Positions 52,837 through 62,479 of a DNA stretch of 64,000 nt are shown here, piece by piece (position 1 is the stretch's first letter; every line of letters begins with the position of its first letter). Origin of the DNA: Candidatus Zixiibacteriota bacterium (GTDB lineage: Bacteria; Zixibacteria; MSB-5A5; UBA10806; 4484-95); NCBI GenBank assembly GCA_024231855.1, contig JAAEQD010000013.1, positions 1 to 64,000 of the forward strand, written 5' to 3'. The notes under the pieces are model-generated. The model saw nothing but the letters and a program-made list of their open reading frames with translations, was not told the DNA's origin and did not search any database. The position numbers and the translations under genes were made by a program.

Positions 52837-54327
52837 TTAATGTTTTTCCAAAAGAAATTTGTCGGCCGGCAAATCGAAGGCTATCGCGCCATTATTTATG
52901 CCAATAAAACGATCAGTAACTGATGAAGCAAATTCGATATCATGACTAATTACTATGATCGTCTTATCATTCAACGACTTAAGAAGATCAATCAGTTGAT
53001 CGGTCGCGTCCGGGTCAAGGGCGGCTGAAGGTTCATCCAAAATGATTATCTCAGATTCCATTGCCAACACGCCGGCCAGGGCTACTTTACGTTTCTCCCC
53101 GCCCGACAAAGAAAACGGATGGCGTTCTTTGAGGGACGCGATGCCGAATTCATTTAGATATTTTGCCACAATACTATTGATATCGTGTTTGCCGATATTT
53201 AGCGGCCCATATTTGATATCCTCCGCCACTGTTTCCCCGAGTAGGGCGCGTTCCGGCAGTTGCATTGCCATCGTACTCAAACTTCGAAGGTCTTTCATTT
53301 GATAATCCGCAAGATGTCGATTTTTTAATTTTAGCGTTCCGCTTTTTGATTCAAGCAGACCAGCCATAATTAAACCAAGAGTAGTTTTACCTGCCCCGGA
53401 TGGGCCAACCAGAGCCAATTTTTCCCCGGCGCGTATTTCCAGATTAATACCTTGAATAACATTGATCTCGTCTTCATAGGCATAGCTGATATTTTCAAGG
53501 GATAGTAGCGGTTCCGAATTATCGACCGGTTTGTGTAAAGTCTGATTTTGTCCATTCGTTTTTAGATTGACGTCGTTTGGATCAAATTGAAAGCCCGGGG
53601 CGCTTTTCTCGCACTCTTTTAAACCGGAGAATACTTCACCAGGTTTGCCATGATTCATCAGTTTCCCCTTATCGAGCACGATTACCCTGTCGGCGTTTAA
53701 AGCCAGGGCAGGATACTGGGTGATTAAGATTATCGTTTTTTGGCCTTTATAACCGTCGATCAATTTTATCATCTTTGAATTCATTTGGCCGTCAAGATGG
53801 GAATCGGGCTCATCCAGGATTATCGTTTCCGGATCGGTTATCAGGCAGGAAGCCATTGCTACGGCAGTAATTTGCCCGCCGGATAGTTCATCAGGGCTTT
53901 TTGACAGCAATTTATCAAGGTCGAGCAATTTCGCCATTTCGTCGATTTTAGAATTAATAAGATCTGTTTCAACTCTTCGATTCCCCAAGGGATAAGCCAG
54001 CTCTTCGGAGACGGTAGGCATCAGAACCTGATTTTGCGGTTCCTGAAGGATCATCGTGACATCCTGGAAAACATCCCGGTGATAATGTGTAACTTTATCG
54101 CCTTTATAATAGATTTCTCCCGATATATCGCCGGCTAATCCGGCCAGAAGTTTACCCAGGCTCGATTTGCCGCTGCCGTTTGCGCCGAGAATTACCAGAT
54201 GTTCATTCCGGTAAATATCTAATGAAAGATCATCCAGGGCGATATTGGGGATATTTGATTGTTTATCCGGGTCGCCCAGAGAAGGGTATTTCAGGCTTAT
54301 GTTTTTTAATGAATAAAGAATATTCAT
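52837..54327 (-). CDS. ECF-type ABC transporter ATPase, two fused domains
   Basis: 496 aa, two ABC domains in one chain. Domain 1: Walker A 'GANGSGKSS', Q-loop 'LQEPQNQVLMPTVSEELAY', signature 'LSGGQITAVAM', Walker B 'IILDEPDSHLD'. Domain 2: Walker A 'GPSGAGKTT', 'LPERALLGETVAEDIKYGPL', signature 'LSGGEKRKVAL', Walker B 'IILDEPSAALD'. The ETVxEDIxYGPxN-type Q-helix in domain 2 is typical of EcfA/CbiO-type ATPases for vitamin or metal uptake; fused versions (YkoD-like) exist. No T (EcfT) or S component gene is beside it. It follows gcvPB after 65 bp in the same direction. Confidence 0.85.
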   Translation of the reverse strand: MNILYSLKNISLKYPSLGDPDKQSNIPNIALDDLSLDIYRNEHLVILGANGSGKSSLGKLLAGLAGDISGEIYYKGDKVTHYHRDVFQDVTMILQEPQNQVLMPTVSEELAYPLGNRRVETDLINSKIDEMAKLLDLDKLLSKSPDELSGGQITAVAMASCLITDPETIILDEPDSHLDGQMNSKMIKLIDGYKGQKTIILITQYPALALNADRVIVLDKGKLMNHGKPGEVFSGLKECEKSAPGFQFDPNDVNLKTNGQNQTLHKPVDNSEPLLSLENISYAYEDEINVIQGINLEIRAGEKLALVGPSGAGKTTLGLIMAGLLESKSGTLKLKNRHLADYQMKDLRSLSTMAMQLPERALLGETVAEDIKYGPLNIGKHDINSIVAKYLNEFGIASLKERHPFSLSGGEKRKVALAGVLAMESEIIILDEPSAALDPDATDQLIDLLKSLNDKTIIVISHDIEFASSVTDRFIGINNGAIAFDLPADKFLLEKH

Positions 54328-54392
54328 AACATCATTGTAATAAAAAACCGCGGCATCGGTTAGCTCGCCGTGGTCGATAAATCATAATATAT

Positions 54393-55847
54393 TTACCAGC
54401 CGACATCCATGTTTTTCGCGGCGGCGGCTTCATCAAGGCGTCCCACCGGCGTATTATTCGGCGCGGATTTAATAATTTCGGGATTATCTTTTACCTCGCC
54501 GGCGATTCGTTTCATAACGCTTATAAAATTATCCAGTGATTCCCGGCTCTCGGTTTCGGTTGGTTCAATCATAATCGCTTCGTGAATTATCAGAGGGAAA
54601 TAGACAGTTGGGGCGTGGATGCCAAAATCAAGAATACGCTTGGCGATATCGGTTGTTTTGATTCCATTCGCCAATTGCCTGTCGCCGGAGAGAACGAACT
54701 CATGCATACATAATGAATCATACGGTAAATCGTAATCTGCTTTAAGTTTATTCATCAGGTAATTCGCGTTGATTATCGCTGTTTTAGCGATTCGTTTGAG
54801 TCCATCAGGGCCATGTTTCAGGATATAGGTAAAGGCTCTGATCGCGACACCTACATTACCATAGAATCCATGAACGCGGCCGATTGAATCGGGCCGGCTA
54901 TATTCAAGATAATAAGAAACCTTATTACTTTTATTCGTCTTACGGCCGATTATCGGTGTCGGTAAAAATGGTTCCAGAGCCGATTTAATCCCAAGCGCCC
55001 CTCCACCCGGACCACCGCCGCCATGCGGCGTGGAAAAGGTTTTATGGAAATTGAAATGGACGATGTCGAATCCCATATCGCCGGGACGCACCAGTCCCAG
55101 AAGCGCGTTCAGGTTAGCGCCATCCATATAGAGAAGGCCGCCGCAATCATGAATAACCGCCGCGATTTTCTCTATATCGATTTCAAAAAATCCCAGCGTG
55201 TTTGGATTAGTCAACATGAATCCGGCCGTGTCGCTATCGCATACCGCGGCCAACTTTTCTATATCAACCAAACCTTTATCATTGGACGGTACTTTTATCG
55301 TATTGAATCCTGCCAATGCCACTGAAGCGGGATTCGTGCCATGAGCCGAATCGGGGATGATAATATTTTGGCGGTTTTGCTTGTTTTTCTTATGATAAGC
55401 ACGCATCAGAAGGAGCGCGGCGAATTCACCGTGCGCGCCCGCGGCCGGCTGAAGAGTGATATGGTCCATACCCGAAATCGCCGCCAGCATGTTTTCAAGT
55501 TCAAACATCAATCCCAACGTTCCCTGGACACTATCGGCCGGGGCATGAGGATGAGCGGCCGTAAATCCGGGCAAATTGGCCGTGACTTCATTAACCTTGG
55601 GATTGTATTTCATGGTGCATGAACCAAGAGGGTAGATTCCCTTATCTATATGATGATTTTTCACCGATAGCGCGATAAAGTGACGTACGATCTCCGGCTC
55701 GGAAAGCTCCGGTAGATTAGGTTTGTCTTTGCGTAATACCGATAGCGGTAGATAATCTTCCGGTCCATTGTATTGCTCGGGAAGATCGGGTAATGAAAAC
55801 CCGGTACGACCCGGGCTTGAAAGCTCAATTAACGATTTATCGTACAA
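54393..55847 (-). CDS. gcvPB: Glycine dehydrogenase (decarboxylating), subunit 2
   Basis: C-terminal-half P-protein subunit, 484 aa, the PLP-binding half. The PLP Lys is in 'VHFNFHKTFSTPHGGGGPG' and 'YPLGSCTMKYNPKVNE' and 'LQPAAGAHGEFAALLLMRAY' are well conserved. With gcvPA it decarboxylates glycine and passes methylamine to lipoyl-GcvH. Split from gcvPA by two small genes. Begins 2 bp after the stop of the thioredoxin/TPR gene. Confidence 0.96.
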   Translation of the reverse strand: MYDKSLIELSSPGRTGFSLPDLPEQYNGPEDYLPLSVLRKDKPNLPELSEPEIVRHFIALSVKNHHIDKGIYPLGSCTMKYNPKVNEVTANLPGFTAAHPHAPADSVQGTLGLMFELENMLAAISGMDHITLQPAAGAHGEFAALLLMRAYHKKNKQNRQNIIIPDSAHGTNPASVALAGFNTIKVPSNDKGLVDIEKLAAVCDSDTAGFMLTNPNTLGFFEIDIEKIAAVIHDCGGLLYMDGANLNALLGLVRPGDMGFDIVHFNFHKTFSTPHGGGGPGGGALGIKSALEPFLPTPIIGRKTNKSNKVSYYLEYSRPDSIGRVHGFYGNVGVAIRAFTYILKHGPDGLKRIAKTAIINANYLMNKLKADYDLPYDSLCMHEFVLSGDRQLANGIKTTDIAKRILDFGIHAPTVYFPLIIHEAIMIEPTETESRESLDNFISVMKRIAGEVKDNPEIIKSAPNNTPVGRLDEAAAAKNMDVGW

Positions 55848-55849
55848 TT

Positions 55850-56719
55850 CTAGTTTCCTTCCAAGCTAACCTTTTTCAGATTATCGATTTTCCCCTGAAC
55901 CCAGTCGGCATATTCGCTACCGGGATAGTCCAGCAAATACTCGCGGAACAATTCGCCAGCCCGGTCATAATCACCCATTTTAGCCAAACAATAAGGAATC
56001 TTTCGGGCAACGTCCTCGGCCTTATCCGATTGTGGATATAGCTCCATAAACCTGGTGTATGAAGCCAGTGCCGCGCTGAAATCGCCTTTTTCACATTGCG
56101 TATCGGCTGTTCCCAGCAAAGCTGTTTCCATCGCGAATCGATAATCTTCGGAGCCGAGTTTTAATACATTGCCGTAATACTCCAGAGCTTGATCCCAGGA
56201 GGAACGATGTTTGTGCTTCTCGGCTATTATTAGATGGAAGTCGACATTATCAGGTTCATCAGCCAGTCGAGTTTGGTAATCCTCCAGCGTTTCGTTACCT
56301 TGAAGATAAAGTTGAATTTCATTGAAAAAGTCGGCCGGCGGGTAGTAGCCAACCAGGCGATCGACCTCATTACCATCCGAGTTTACCACGACTATAGTGG
56401 GAAAGAATGACACATTGAAATGCCGAGCCGAAATCGTATCTTCATCGGCATCAATTTTGGCAAATACCATATGCTCCGACATACCGATAACTATTTTGTG
56501 GCTGAACGTGGAATCATCCAATAATTTGCTCCAGGGGCATTCCTGTTCATAGAATTCGATCACTAGCGGCTGACCTTTGGCGGCGGCGGTCGATTTGGCT
56601 TGTTCCAGATCGTTAAGGAATTCAATATTTGTCAATTCTTTTTCGGGCTTGTCGCATGTTGCGATTAAAAGCCCTGCACAAAGAACAATTATGGTAATTA
56701 TAATTCTATTTTTTTTCAT
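55850..56719 (-). CDS. Thioredoxin-fold/TPR lipoprotein
   Basis: 289 aa. Lipoprotein signal (residues 1-22, 'IATC'). A thioredoxin-like domain (about 30-135): 'PLVIEFYEQECPWSKLLDDS' and 'FPTIVVVNSDGNEVDRLVGY' (cis-Pro). The active site is CPWS, with only one Cys, so a redox dithiol role is unlikely; thioredoxin-7-type. Residues about 140-285 are TPR helices ('LEYYGNVLKLGSEDYRFAME', 'RAGELFREYLLDYPGSEYAD'). It overlaps the zinc-ribbon gene by 14 nt and sits inside the glycine-cleavage operon, so it is co-expressed, but its link to glycine cleavage is not evident. Confidence 0.8.
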   Translation of the reverse strand: MKKNRIIITIIVLCAGLLIATCDKPEKELTNIEFLNDLEQAKSTAAAKGQPLVIEFYEQECPWSKLLDDSTFSHKIVIGMSEHMVFAKIDADEDTISARHFNVSFFPTIVVVNSDGNEVDRLVGYYPPADFFNEIQLYLQGNETLEDYQTRLADEPDNVDFHLIIAEKHKHRSSWDQALEYYGNVLKLGSEDYRFAMETALLGTADTQCEKGDFSAALASYTRFMELYPQSDKAEDVARKIPYCLAKMGDYDRAGELFREYLLDYPGSEYADWVQGKIDNLKKVSLEGN

Positions 56720-57071
56720 CAGGCAACTCGAAATCCGGTATAATTGTCTGCGCTATCTCGATTGCTTTATCAATAGCCGCTTCAGATACAAAAATACTGA
56801 TACCCTTCATCACTTGCGAAATAGATCCAAAACCCGAATAAGTACCGGCGCTGGATTTCACCAAATGGGGAATATTATGATCCTTAAGGGCTTGTTCCAG
56901 GATTTCAGCGTTCATGATATCATTAGTCTGGCATAATAGCACAGCCTTTAAGTCGACATCGGAACTTTTTTCTTCTTTCGCGGCTGGATCATCAACCAGA
57001 TCTAAACCGCAATCGGGACATTTAGTCAGGTCGACGCGATATTCTTCACCGCATTTTGGACAATAGGGCAT
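56706..57071 (-). CDS. Zinc-ribbon protein with DUF2007-like domain
   Basis: 121 aa. A four-Cys zinc ribbon at the N terminus ('CPKCGEEY', 'CPDCGLDL'), a linker, then a domain of about 70 residues ('AVLLCQTNDIMNAEILEQAL', 'ISIFVSEAAIDKAIEIAQTI') resembling the DUF2007 putative signal-transducing family. Starts at the base after the gcvPA stop. No enzyme motif. Its place between gcvPA and gcvPB is unusual. Confidence 0.75.
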   Translation of the reverse strand: MPYCPKCGEEYRVDLTKCPDCGLDLVDDPAAKEEKSSDVDLKAVLLCQTNDIMNAEILEQALKDHNIPHLVKSSAGTYSGFGSISQVMKGISIFVSEAAIDKAIEIAQTIIPDFELPDEKK

Positions 57072-58406
57072 TTATTTCACCTTTGATAGTCTAAACACCA
57101 GTTCATCTATTTGTTTTTTGGTGACTTTTTCGGTCACCGCGATCATCAGACAACCCTTGAGACCGATCTTGAATCCGCTTAGATCGACACCGGGCAAGAT
57201 ATTATATTTAGCCAAACCATTGATGATTTTCTTTGGCGAAACAGGGGTTTGAACTACAAACTCTTTGAAAAACGGAGTATCGAATTTTAGTTTATAGCCC
57301 GGCAAATCGCAGATTTTTTCCGCGGCATAATGGGCTTTGGATAAACATAATTCGGCTACACGCTTGATTCCGGCTTTGCCCATCACCGCCATATATACAG
57401 CTGTAACCAGAGCGCAGAGTTGTTGATTGGTACAGATATTCGAGGTTGCTTTCTCGCGCCGGATATGTTGCTCACGAGTTTGCAGAGTTAGAACGTAGCC
57501 GATTTCACCGTTAATATCATCGGTTTTAGCCACCAGCCGACCGGGTATTTTGCGAATAAGATCCTGCCTGGCGGAAAAAAGCCCCACATACGGGCCACCA
57601 TAAGCCAAAGGTAAACCTAACGGTTGACCATCGGCACAGGCAATATCGGCGCCATAATCACCGGGAGTTTTTAATATACCCAAAGATATTGGGTCATAGG
57701 CAAAAACCAGTAATCCGCCGCAATTACGCACATCCCCGGCTATATCATCGACATTTTCAATCAAGCCCAGGAAATTGGGGCTCTGTATTATTAAGGCGGC
57801 GATCTTATCGTTAAGGCTACTTCGCAACTGTTTATAATCCAGCTGGCCGTTTGCGGCGGGAATAATCGTAATATTCAGGTCTGTGCCGGATATGTATGTT
57901 CTGATGGTTTGGATATAATATGGATTCACAGTTGCTGCAATCAAGATTTCGCCGCGCTTGGTATGTCTGGATGCTAATAAAACCGCTTCTGCTAAAGCGC
58001 TGGCACCGTCGTACATCGAAGCGTTCGTGACCGGCAAACCATTGAGGCTGCTCACCATAGATTGAAATTCATATATCGACTGTAACGTTCCCTGGGAAAC
58101 TTCCGGTTGGTATGGAGTGTAAGCGGTCATAAATTCCGGCCGAGAAATTAGGTGGCCGATAACGGACGGAATAAAGTGGTCATATGCTCCGGCACCGGCA
58201 AAACAGGCATCATACTTCTTATTGTCCCGTGAAATCTCATCCAGGTGTTTTATCAGTTCATGTTCGGGAAGCGCTTGAGGAATATTCAAGTCGTGACGAT
58301 ATCGCAATGATGCCGGGATATTTCTCAGTAAGTCCTCAAAATCGGATACACCGAAACTCTCCAGCATCCGCTGAAGATCATTTTCCGTATTGGGAATGTA
58401 AGTCAT
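57072..58406 (-). CDS. gcvPA: Glycine dehydrogenase (decarboxylating), subunit 1
   Basis: N-terminal-half P-protein subunit, 444 aa, PLP-fold without the Lys. 'FAGAGAYDHFIPSVIGHLIS' and 'EFMTAYTPYQPEVSQGTLQS' are the classical opening; 'LIQSPNFLGLIENV' and 'EKATSNICTNQQLCALVTAV' are further landmarks. It works with gcvPB as a heterotetramer. Its start overlaps the gcvH stop by one base (TAATG). Confidence 0.96.
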   Translation of the reverse strand: MTYIPNTENDLQRMLESFGVSDFEDLLRNIPASLRYRHDLNIPQALPEHELIKHLDEISRDNKKYDACFAGAGAYDHFIPSVIGHLISRPEFMTAYTPYQPEVSQGTLQSIYEFQSMVSSLNGLPVTNASMYDGASALAEAVLLASRHTKRGEILIAATVNPYYIQTIRTYISGTDLNITIIPAANGQLDYKQLRSSLNDKIAALIIQSPNFLGLIENVDDIAGDVRNCGGLLVFAYDPISLGILKTPGDYGADIACADGQPLGLPLAYGGPYVGLFSARQDLIRKIPGRLVAKTDDINGEIGYVLTLQTREQHIRREKATSNICTNQQLCALVTAVYMAVMGKAGIKRVAELCLSKAHYAAEKICDLPGYKLKFDTPFFKEFVVQTPVSPKKIINGLAKYNILPGVDLSGFKIGLKGCLMIAVTEKVTKKQIDELVFRLSKVK

Positions 58407-58786
58407 TAATTTTGCCCAATTACCTCTTGATATCCAGCCGCGTCAAGAAGCTGATCGAGTTGCGAATTATCATCGATTTTCACCTTAATCAGCCAGCCGT
58501 CACCGTAAGGATCGGAGTTGATAATACCGGCATCGGCTTCAATCGCCGTATTAACTTCGACAACCTCACCGGTAATCGGCGAGAACAAATCGGAAACAGC
58601 CTTAACCGCTTCGATCGTACCGAATGGTTCACCATATTCAACTTTATCACTAATAGCCGGTAGTTCCACAAATACAATATCACCTAACTCGCCCTGGGCG
58701 AAGTCGGTTATACCGATGATAACATTATCGCCATCGGTTTTCACCCATTCATGCTCTTTAGAATATTTCAAATCATCCGGAATCAA
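58406..58786 (-). CDS. gcvH: Glycine cleavage system H protein
   Basis: Lipoyl carrier of the glycine cleavage complex, 126 aa. The lipoylated Lys is in '[20 protein letters not shown]', near residue 63. '[13 protein letters not shown]' at the N terminus is typical. It overlaps accC (ATGA) and gcvPA. The lipoyl rather than biotin motif (VKAV, not AMKM) shows that it is not AccB. Confidence 0.97.
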   Translation of the reverse strand: MIPDDLKYSKEHEWVKTDGDNVIIGITDFAQGELGDIVFVELPAISDKVEYGEPFGTIEAVKAVSDLFSPITGEVVEVNTAIEADAGIINSDPYGDGWLIKVKIDDNSQLDQLLDAAGYQEVIGQN

Positions 58787-60165
58787 GTGACCTCCTCGTG
58801 TTTAGCCGAATTCGTTTTCTGTGGACCGGCCATAAATCTTTCTACGTATGATGTATCGTAATTGCCAAAAATGAAGATTGGATCTTCAAAAATAGTCTTA
58901 TAGAATTCGATCGGCGTCGGCACACCTTCAACGATAAATTCATCAAGCGCCCGCCTCATTCGTAGCAGGGCTTCTGATCTGTCTTTGCCATGGACGATTA
59001 ACTTGGCTATAAGCGAATCATAATTTGGCGGCATGTGATAACCGGCATAGGCATGAGTATCGACTCGAACACCCAAACCGCCCGGCGTATGGAAAGTAGT
59101 AATTTCACCGGGAGTGGGTCTGAATTTCTTCTCGGTATCTTCGGCATTAATTCGACATTCGATCGCGTGTCCGCTGAACTGTATATCCGATTGGCTAAAC
59201 GGCAGCTCCTTGCCTGCCGCCAGTTCGATCTGTTCTTTAACGAGATCGACATTAGTGATCTCCTCGGATATCGTATGCTCGACCTGAATTCTGGTATTGA
59301 CTTCCATGAAATAGAAACTACCATCGCTATCTAAAAGGAATTCGACCGTGCCCGCGCTACTGTAACCGGCCGCCTTTGCCCCATCGACCGCCGCTTTCCC
59401 CATCTTAATCCGCAAAGCGGGATCTACCGCGATAGATGGTGACTCTTCTATAAGCTTTTGATGACGTCGTTGTATAGTGCAATCGCGTTCGCCCAGATGA
59501 ACCACATTGCCGTAGTTGTCGGCTAATAGCTGAATTTCAATATGGCGGGGATTAGTAATGAATTTTTCAATATATACCGCGGGATTGCCGAAAGCGATAC
59601 TGGCTTCGGTCCGCGCCGCATCGAAAGACGTTTTTAAATCTTCAGGTTTGGTTACCAGACGCATACCCCGCCCACCACCACCGGCGGAGGCTTTTATAAT
59701 AATTGGGTAGTCTATACTTTTAACGATTTCCAGCGCCTGCTGATAATCACTTATAATACCTTCCGATCCCGGAATAACAGGTACGCCCGCGTTTTGCATC
59801 GTTTGCTTGGCGAATGATTTATCGCCCAGGGATTGAATTACTTTCGGTGGCGGCCCGATGAAGGCAATATTACAGGATTGACAAACTTCAGCGAAGTCTG
59901 CGTTTTCGGCCAGGAAACCGTAGCCCGGATGAATGGCATCAGCATTTGTCACCTCGGCGGCCGCGATAACCCTCTTGGCATCGAGATAACTTTCGCCCGG
60001 GGCGCCGGGCCCAATACAAACATCCTCATCCGCGAATCGAACATGCAAAGAGTTACTATCAGCTTCGGAATAAATAGCGACGGTTGTAATACCCAGCTCC
60101 TTACACGCACGAATAATCCGCAGGGCGATCTCGCCGCGGTTGGCTATCAGGATTTTTTTAAACAC
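58783..60165 (-). CDS. accC: Acetyl-CoA carboxylase, biotin carboxylase subunit
   Basis: ATP-grasp biotin carboxylase, 460 aa. '[20 protein letters not shown]' opens the chain, '[16 protein letters not shown]' is the ATP loop, '[20 protein letters not shown]', and '[20 protein letters not shown]' carries the catalytic residues. It carboxylates biotin on AccB, but accB is not next to it; a lipoyl-GcvH gene takes that place. It could be the subunit of another acyl-CoA carboxylase. First gene of the gcv operon, promoter at 60232-60259. Confidence 0.93.
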   Translation of the reverse strand: MFKKILIANRGEIALRIIRACKELGITTVAIYSEADSNSLHVRFADEDVCIGPGAPGESYLDAKRVIAAAEVTNADAIHPGYGFLAENADFAEVCQSCNIAFIGPPPKVIQSLGDKSFAKQTMQNAGVPVIPGSEGIISDYQQALEIVKSIDYPIIIKASAGGGGRGMRLVTKPEDLKTSFDAARTEASIAFGNPAVYIEKFITNPRHIEIQLLADNYGNVVHLGERDCTIQRRHQKLIEESPSIAVDPALRIKMGKAAVDGAKAAGYSSAGTVEFLLDSDGSFYFMEVNTRIQVEHTISEEITNVDLVKEQIELAAGKELPFSQSDIQFSGHAIECRINAEDTEKKFRPTPGEITTFHTPGGLGVRVDTHAYAGYHMPPNYDSLIAKLIVHGKDRSEALLRMRRALDEFIVEGVPTPIEFYKTIFEDPIFIFGNYDTSYVERFMAGPQKTNSAKHEEVT

Positions 60166-60231
60166 AATAATACTCCCTTATTAACGCCCGAGCGATTAGC
60201 TCATTACCTATCGCTCTTTCGATAAATGTTA

Positions 60232-60259
60232 AATATACCACTTCAATCAAATAAGTCAA
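60232..60259 (-). promoter_or_regulatory. Promoter of the accC-gcv operon
   Basis: TTGACT (60254-60259), 16 bp, TATATT (60232-60237) on the minus strand. Confidence 0.65.
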
Positions 60260-60628
60260 CGATTTGTATTATTATCAGGGGTCTTCAGGATATAATTAAA
60301 GCTCACGCCTATTAACGTATATCCTGGAAGGGCTTTGATTAAGTGCCTAATGGGAAACAAGTTAACATTGGCACATGCCCGGCTTGGGCTTGAATATGAC
60401 CGTAAAAAGAGGACATTTGAATGAAAGTAAATTATTTATTATTATCTCGTAGCGCCAGCTTCAAATAGACTATTATCCGGTTAATTAATCGATTTCATCA
60501 CCATCCAAAACCAGCCCGAATTTCCCGATTATTTGAGTAATTGTTTTCGGCTGTTGCTTTAATATAGATAATGACAAAAACTAAAACATCTTGACGTAGT
60601 ATCTTTATTAAATATATTGTTTACCGCT
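60260..60628. other. Intergenic stretch without gene
   Basis: About 370 bp between the accC promoter and the minisatellite. Only very short frames; a minus-strand frame ending near 60490 (…'GLVLDGDEID') has no start. Nothing else supported. Confidence 0.4.
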
Positions 60629-60758
60629 TTGGCAAGCCAAGTTGGCAAGCCAAGTTGGCAAGCCAAGTTGGCAAGCCGCTTTGGCAGGCCAGGTTGGCAG
60701 GCCAGGTTGGCAGGCCAGGTTGGCAGGCCAGGTTGGCAGGCCAAGTTGGCAGGCCGCA
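60629..60758. repeat. 13-bp minisatellite, about ten copies
   Basis: Head-to-tail copies of 13 bp. Units 1-3 are TTGGCAAGCCAAG; unit 4 TTGGCAAGCCGCT; units 5-8 TTGGCAGGCCAGG; unit 9 TTGGCAGGCCAAG; a last partial TTGGCAGGCC. CTTGGC/GCCAAG within the units pair as small palindromes. It lies in the divergent gap between accC and the sulfatase-like gene. Confidence 0.9.
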
Positions 60759-60879
60759 GTACGGTTTTGACTTAATATGATTTATATCCGTTAAAACCAA
60801 CGATACAATCAGAGCGCTCGGTCAGTCGATAGTATTTATTGATGATTTTTCCGACTAATTGAGCAGGTAACTTGAAAAT

Positions 60880-62439
60880 ATGCTGAATCTACTGAGAAAT
60901 AAAATAATTCATCCTTTTCTATTCGGCGTTTTCCCGATTCTATTTTTATCCGCCCGGAATATTACCCAAATGCGACTGGGGGAAATTACTGTGCCGCTGA
61001 TTGCCGCTATCTGTATTACGATTGTTTTATCAATTATAATAAGCCGGTTAATTAAAGAACCCCGAAAAAGTGGCTTGGTTATTTCACTATTTTTATTATT
61101 CCTCTATTCATACGGTCATCTTCTAGGTATCAATAGCCGTTTTTACTTTCGTATTGACGGCACTAAAATCGGTCCGGATATAAATGTTTTTATACTCTGG
61201 ATAGTCCTTTTATCGATTAGTTTATTCTTCACGATTAGATCCCGGCGAGATTTAGCGATTTTAACCAGGCTAGCTAACTCTACGGCCGTCTTACTGGTGA
61301 CGATTCAAATTTTTCTGATAGGTCAGACAGTTATATTCAGATCGGAAGTCGAACTTCATAATGACATCGCTATAAATTCAGATATTCCCGGCGAGCTTCC
61401 GGATATTTATCATATTATTCTGGATGGTTATGGCAGACAGGATATACTGCGACAGATTTATAATGTAGATAATAGCGCTTTATTAGATAAGCTAACAAGA
61501 AGAGGATTTATCATAGCCGATAGCAGCAATTGCAATTATTACGCCACCCAGCAATCGCTAACATCGTTGTTCAATTTAGATTACCTGCAATCATTTGACA
61601 TACTCTCGCCTCAGGCCAGAGATTGTATTCAAATGGAAAGTTTATTATCTAAAAACCGAGTTTTTAAACATCTGGCCCGGTATGGTTACAAAACGGTTGC
61701 TTTCACTTCCGGCTACTACATGACCGATCTAAAAAAAGTCGATTATTATTATACTCCCGGCATGGCTTTCAGCGAATTTCAGAATATCGTCCTTAATACT
61801 ACCCCGATTCCATTTATAAGCAGAAGCGGCAAAAGCCAGTATGAATTACATCGGGAACGGATTAATTATATCCTGAAAAAACTACCTCATTTGAATAACA
61901 TTCATTATCCGAAAATGGTCTTTGCCCATGTGATTTGCCCTCATCCGCCTTTCGTTTTCGGAGAGCATGGTGAGCCGGTACAGGTTGACAGGCCATTCTA
62001 TAAAGGCGATGGCAGCCTTTATATTGAGCATGGTGGAACTAAAGAAGAATATATTGCGGGATACTCCGAGCAAATTAAGTATATATCAAAAAGAATAATT
62101 AAAACAATAGATGAAATTATCGCCAATTCAGACCGACCGCCTATCATTATTCTTCAAGGAGATCATGGACCGGCCTCTGACGCGAACTGGGAAAACCTGG
62201 CCGAGACTAACGTAAAAGAGAGATATGGCATTCTCAATGCCTATTACCTACCCGGCCAAAATAAAGACATAATCTACTCCTCTATTACACCGGTAAATAG
62301 CTACCGGGTTATATTCAATCACTATTTTAGTACGAATTTTGAATTGCTGGCCGATGAGAGTTATTTTAACTTAATGTCACAGCCTTACGCGTTCGTCGAA
62401 ATAACCGGTGAGTTGGTCGGAACAAAGGAAGATCAATAA
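60880..62439 (+). CDS. Membrane sulfatase / alkaline-phosphatase superfamily protein
   Basis: 519 aa. Residues 1-165 hold five TM segments, then a periplasmic alkaline-phosphatase-fold domain from about residue 175. Metal and active-site motifs are 'DIYHIILDGYGRQD', 'NCNYYATQQSLTSLFN' (Thr or Ser as probable nucleophile), 'HVICPHPPFVF' and 'IILQGDHGPASDANWEN'. The family includes sulfatases and phospho-glycerol or phosphoethanolamine transferases that modify envelope glycans. The next two genes follow closely and make a frequent cassette. Confidence 0.82.
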   Translation: MLNLLRNKIIHPFLFGVFPILFLSARNITQMRLGEITVPLIAAICITIVLSIIISRLIKEPRKSGLVISLFLLFLYSYGHLLGINSRFYFRIDGTKIGPDINVFILWIVLLSISLFFTIRSRRDLAILTRLANSTAVLLVTIQIFLIGQTVIFRSEVELHNDIAINSDIPGELPDIYHIILDGYGRQDILRQIYNVDNSALLDKLTRRGFIIADSSNCNYYATQQSLTSLFNLDYLQSFDILSPQARDCIQMESLLSKNRVFKHLARYGYKTVAFTSGYYMTDLKKVDYYYTPGMAFSEFQNIVLNTTPIPFISRSGKSQYELHRERINYILKKLPHLNNIHYPKMVFAHVICPHPPFVFGEHGEPVQVDRPFYKGDGSLYIEHGGTKEEYIAGYSEQIKYISKRIIKTIDEIIANSDRPPIIILQGDHGPASDANWENLAETNVKERYGILNAYYLPGQNKDIIYSSITPVNSYRVIFNHYFSTNFELLADESYFNLMSQPYAFVEITGELVGTKEDQ

Positions 62440-62479
62440 GCGAAGACAATAATAGCTTATTCAATCGAAAGGAAAATAA

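Noticed and set aside
60490-60590. Minus-strand fragment ending 'GLVLDGDEID'
   Set aside because: Only about 30 codons, no start codon or ribosome site, and no recognisable family.
60559-60744. Open frame reading repeated 'CQPGLP/LACQ' units on the minus strand
   Set aside because: It is simply a translation of the 13-bp minisatellite, with no ribosome site and no likely protein.
60629-60758. CRISPR array
   Set aside because: The units touch directly with no unique spacers, and the 13-bp length is too short; no cas genes nearby.
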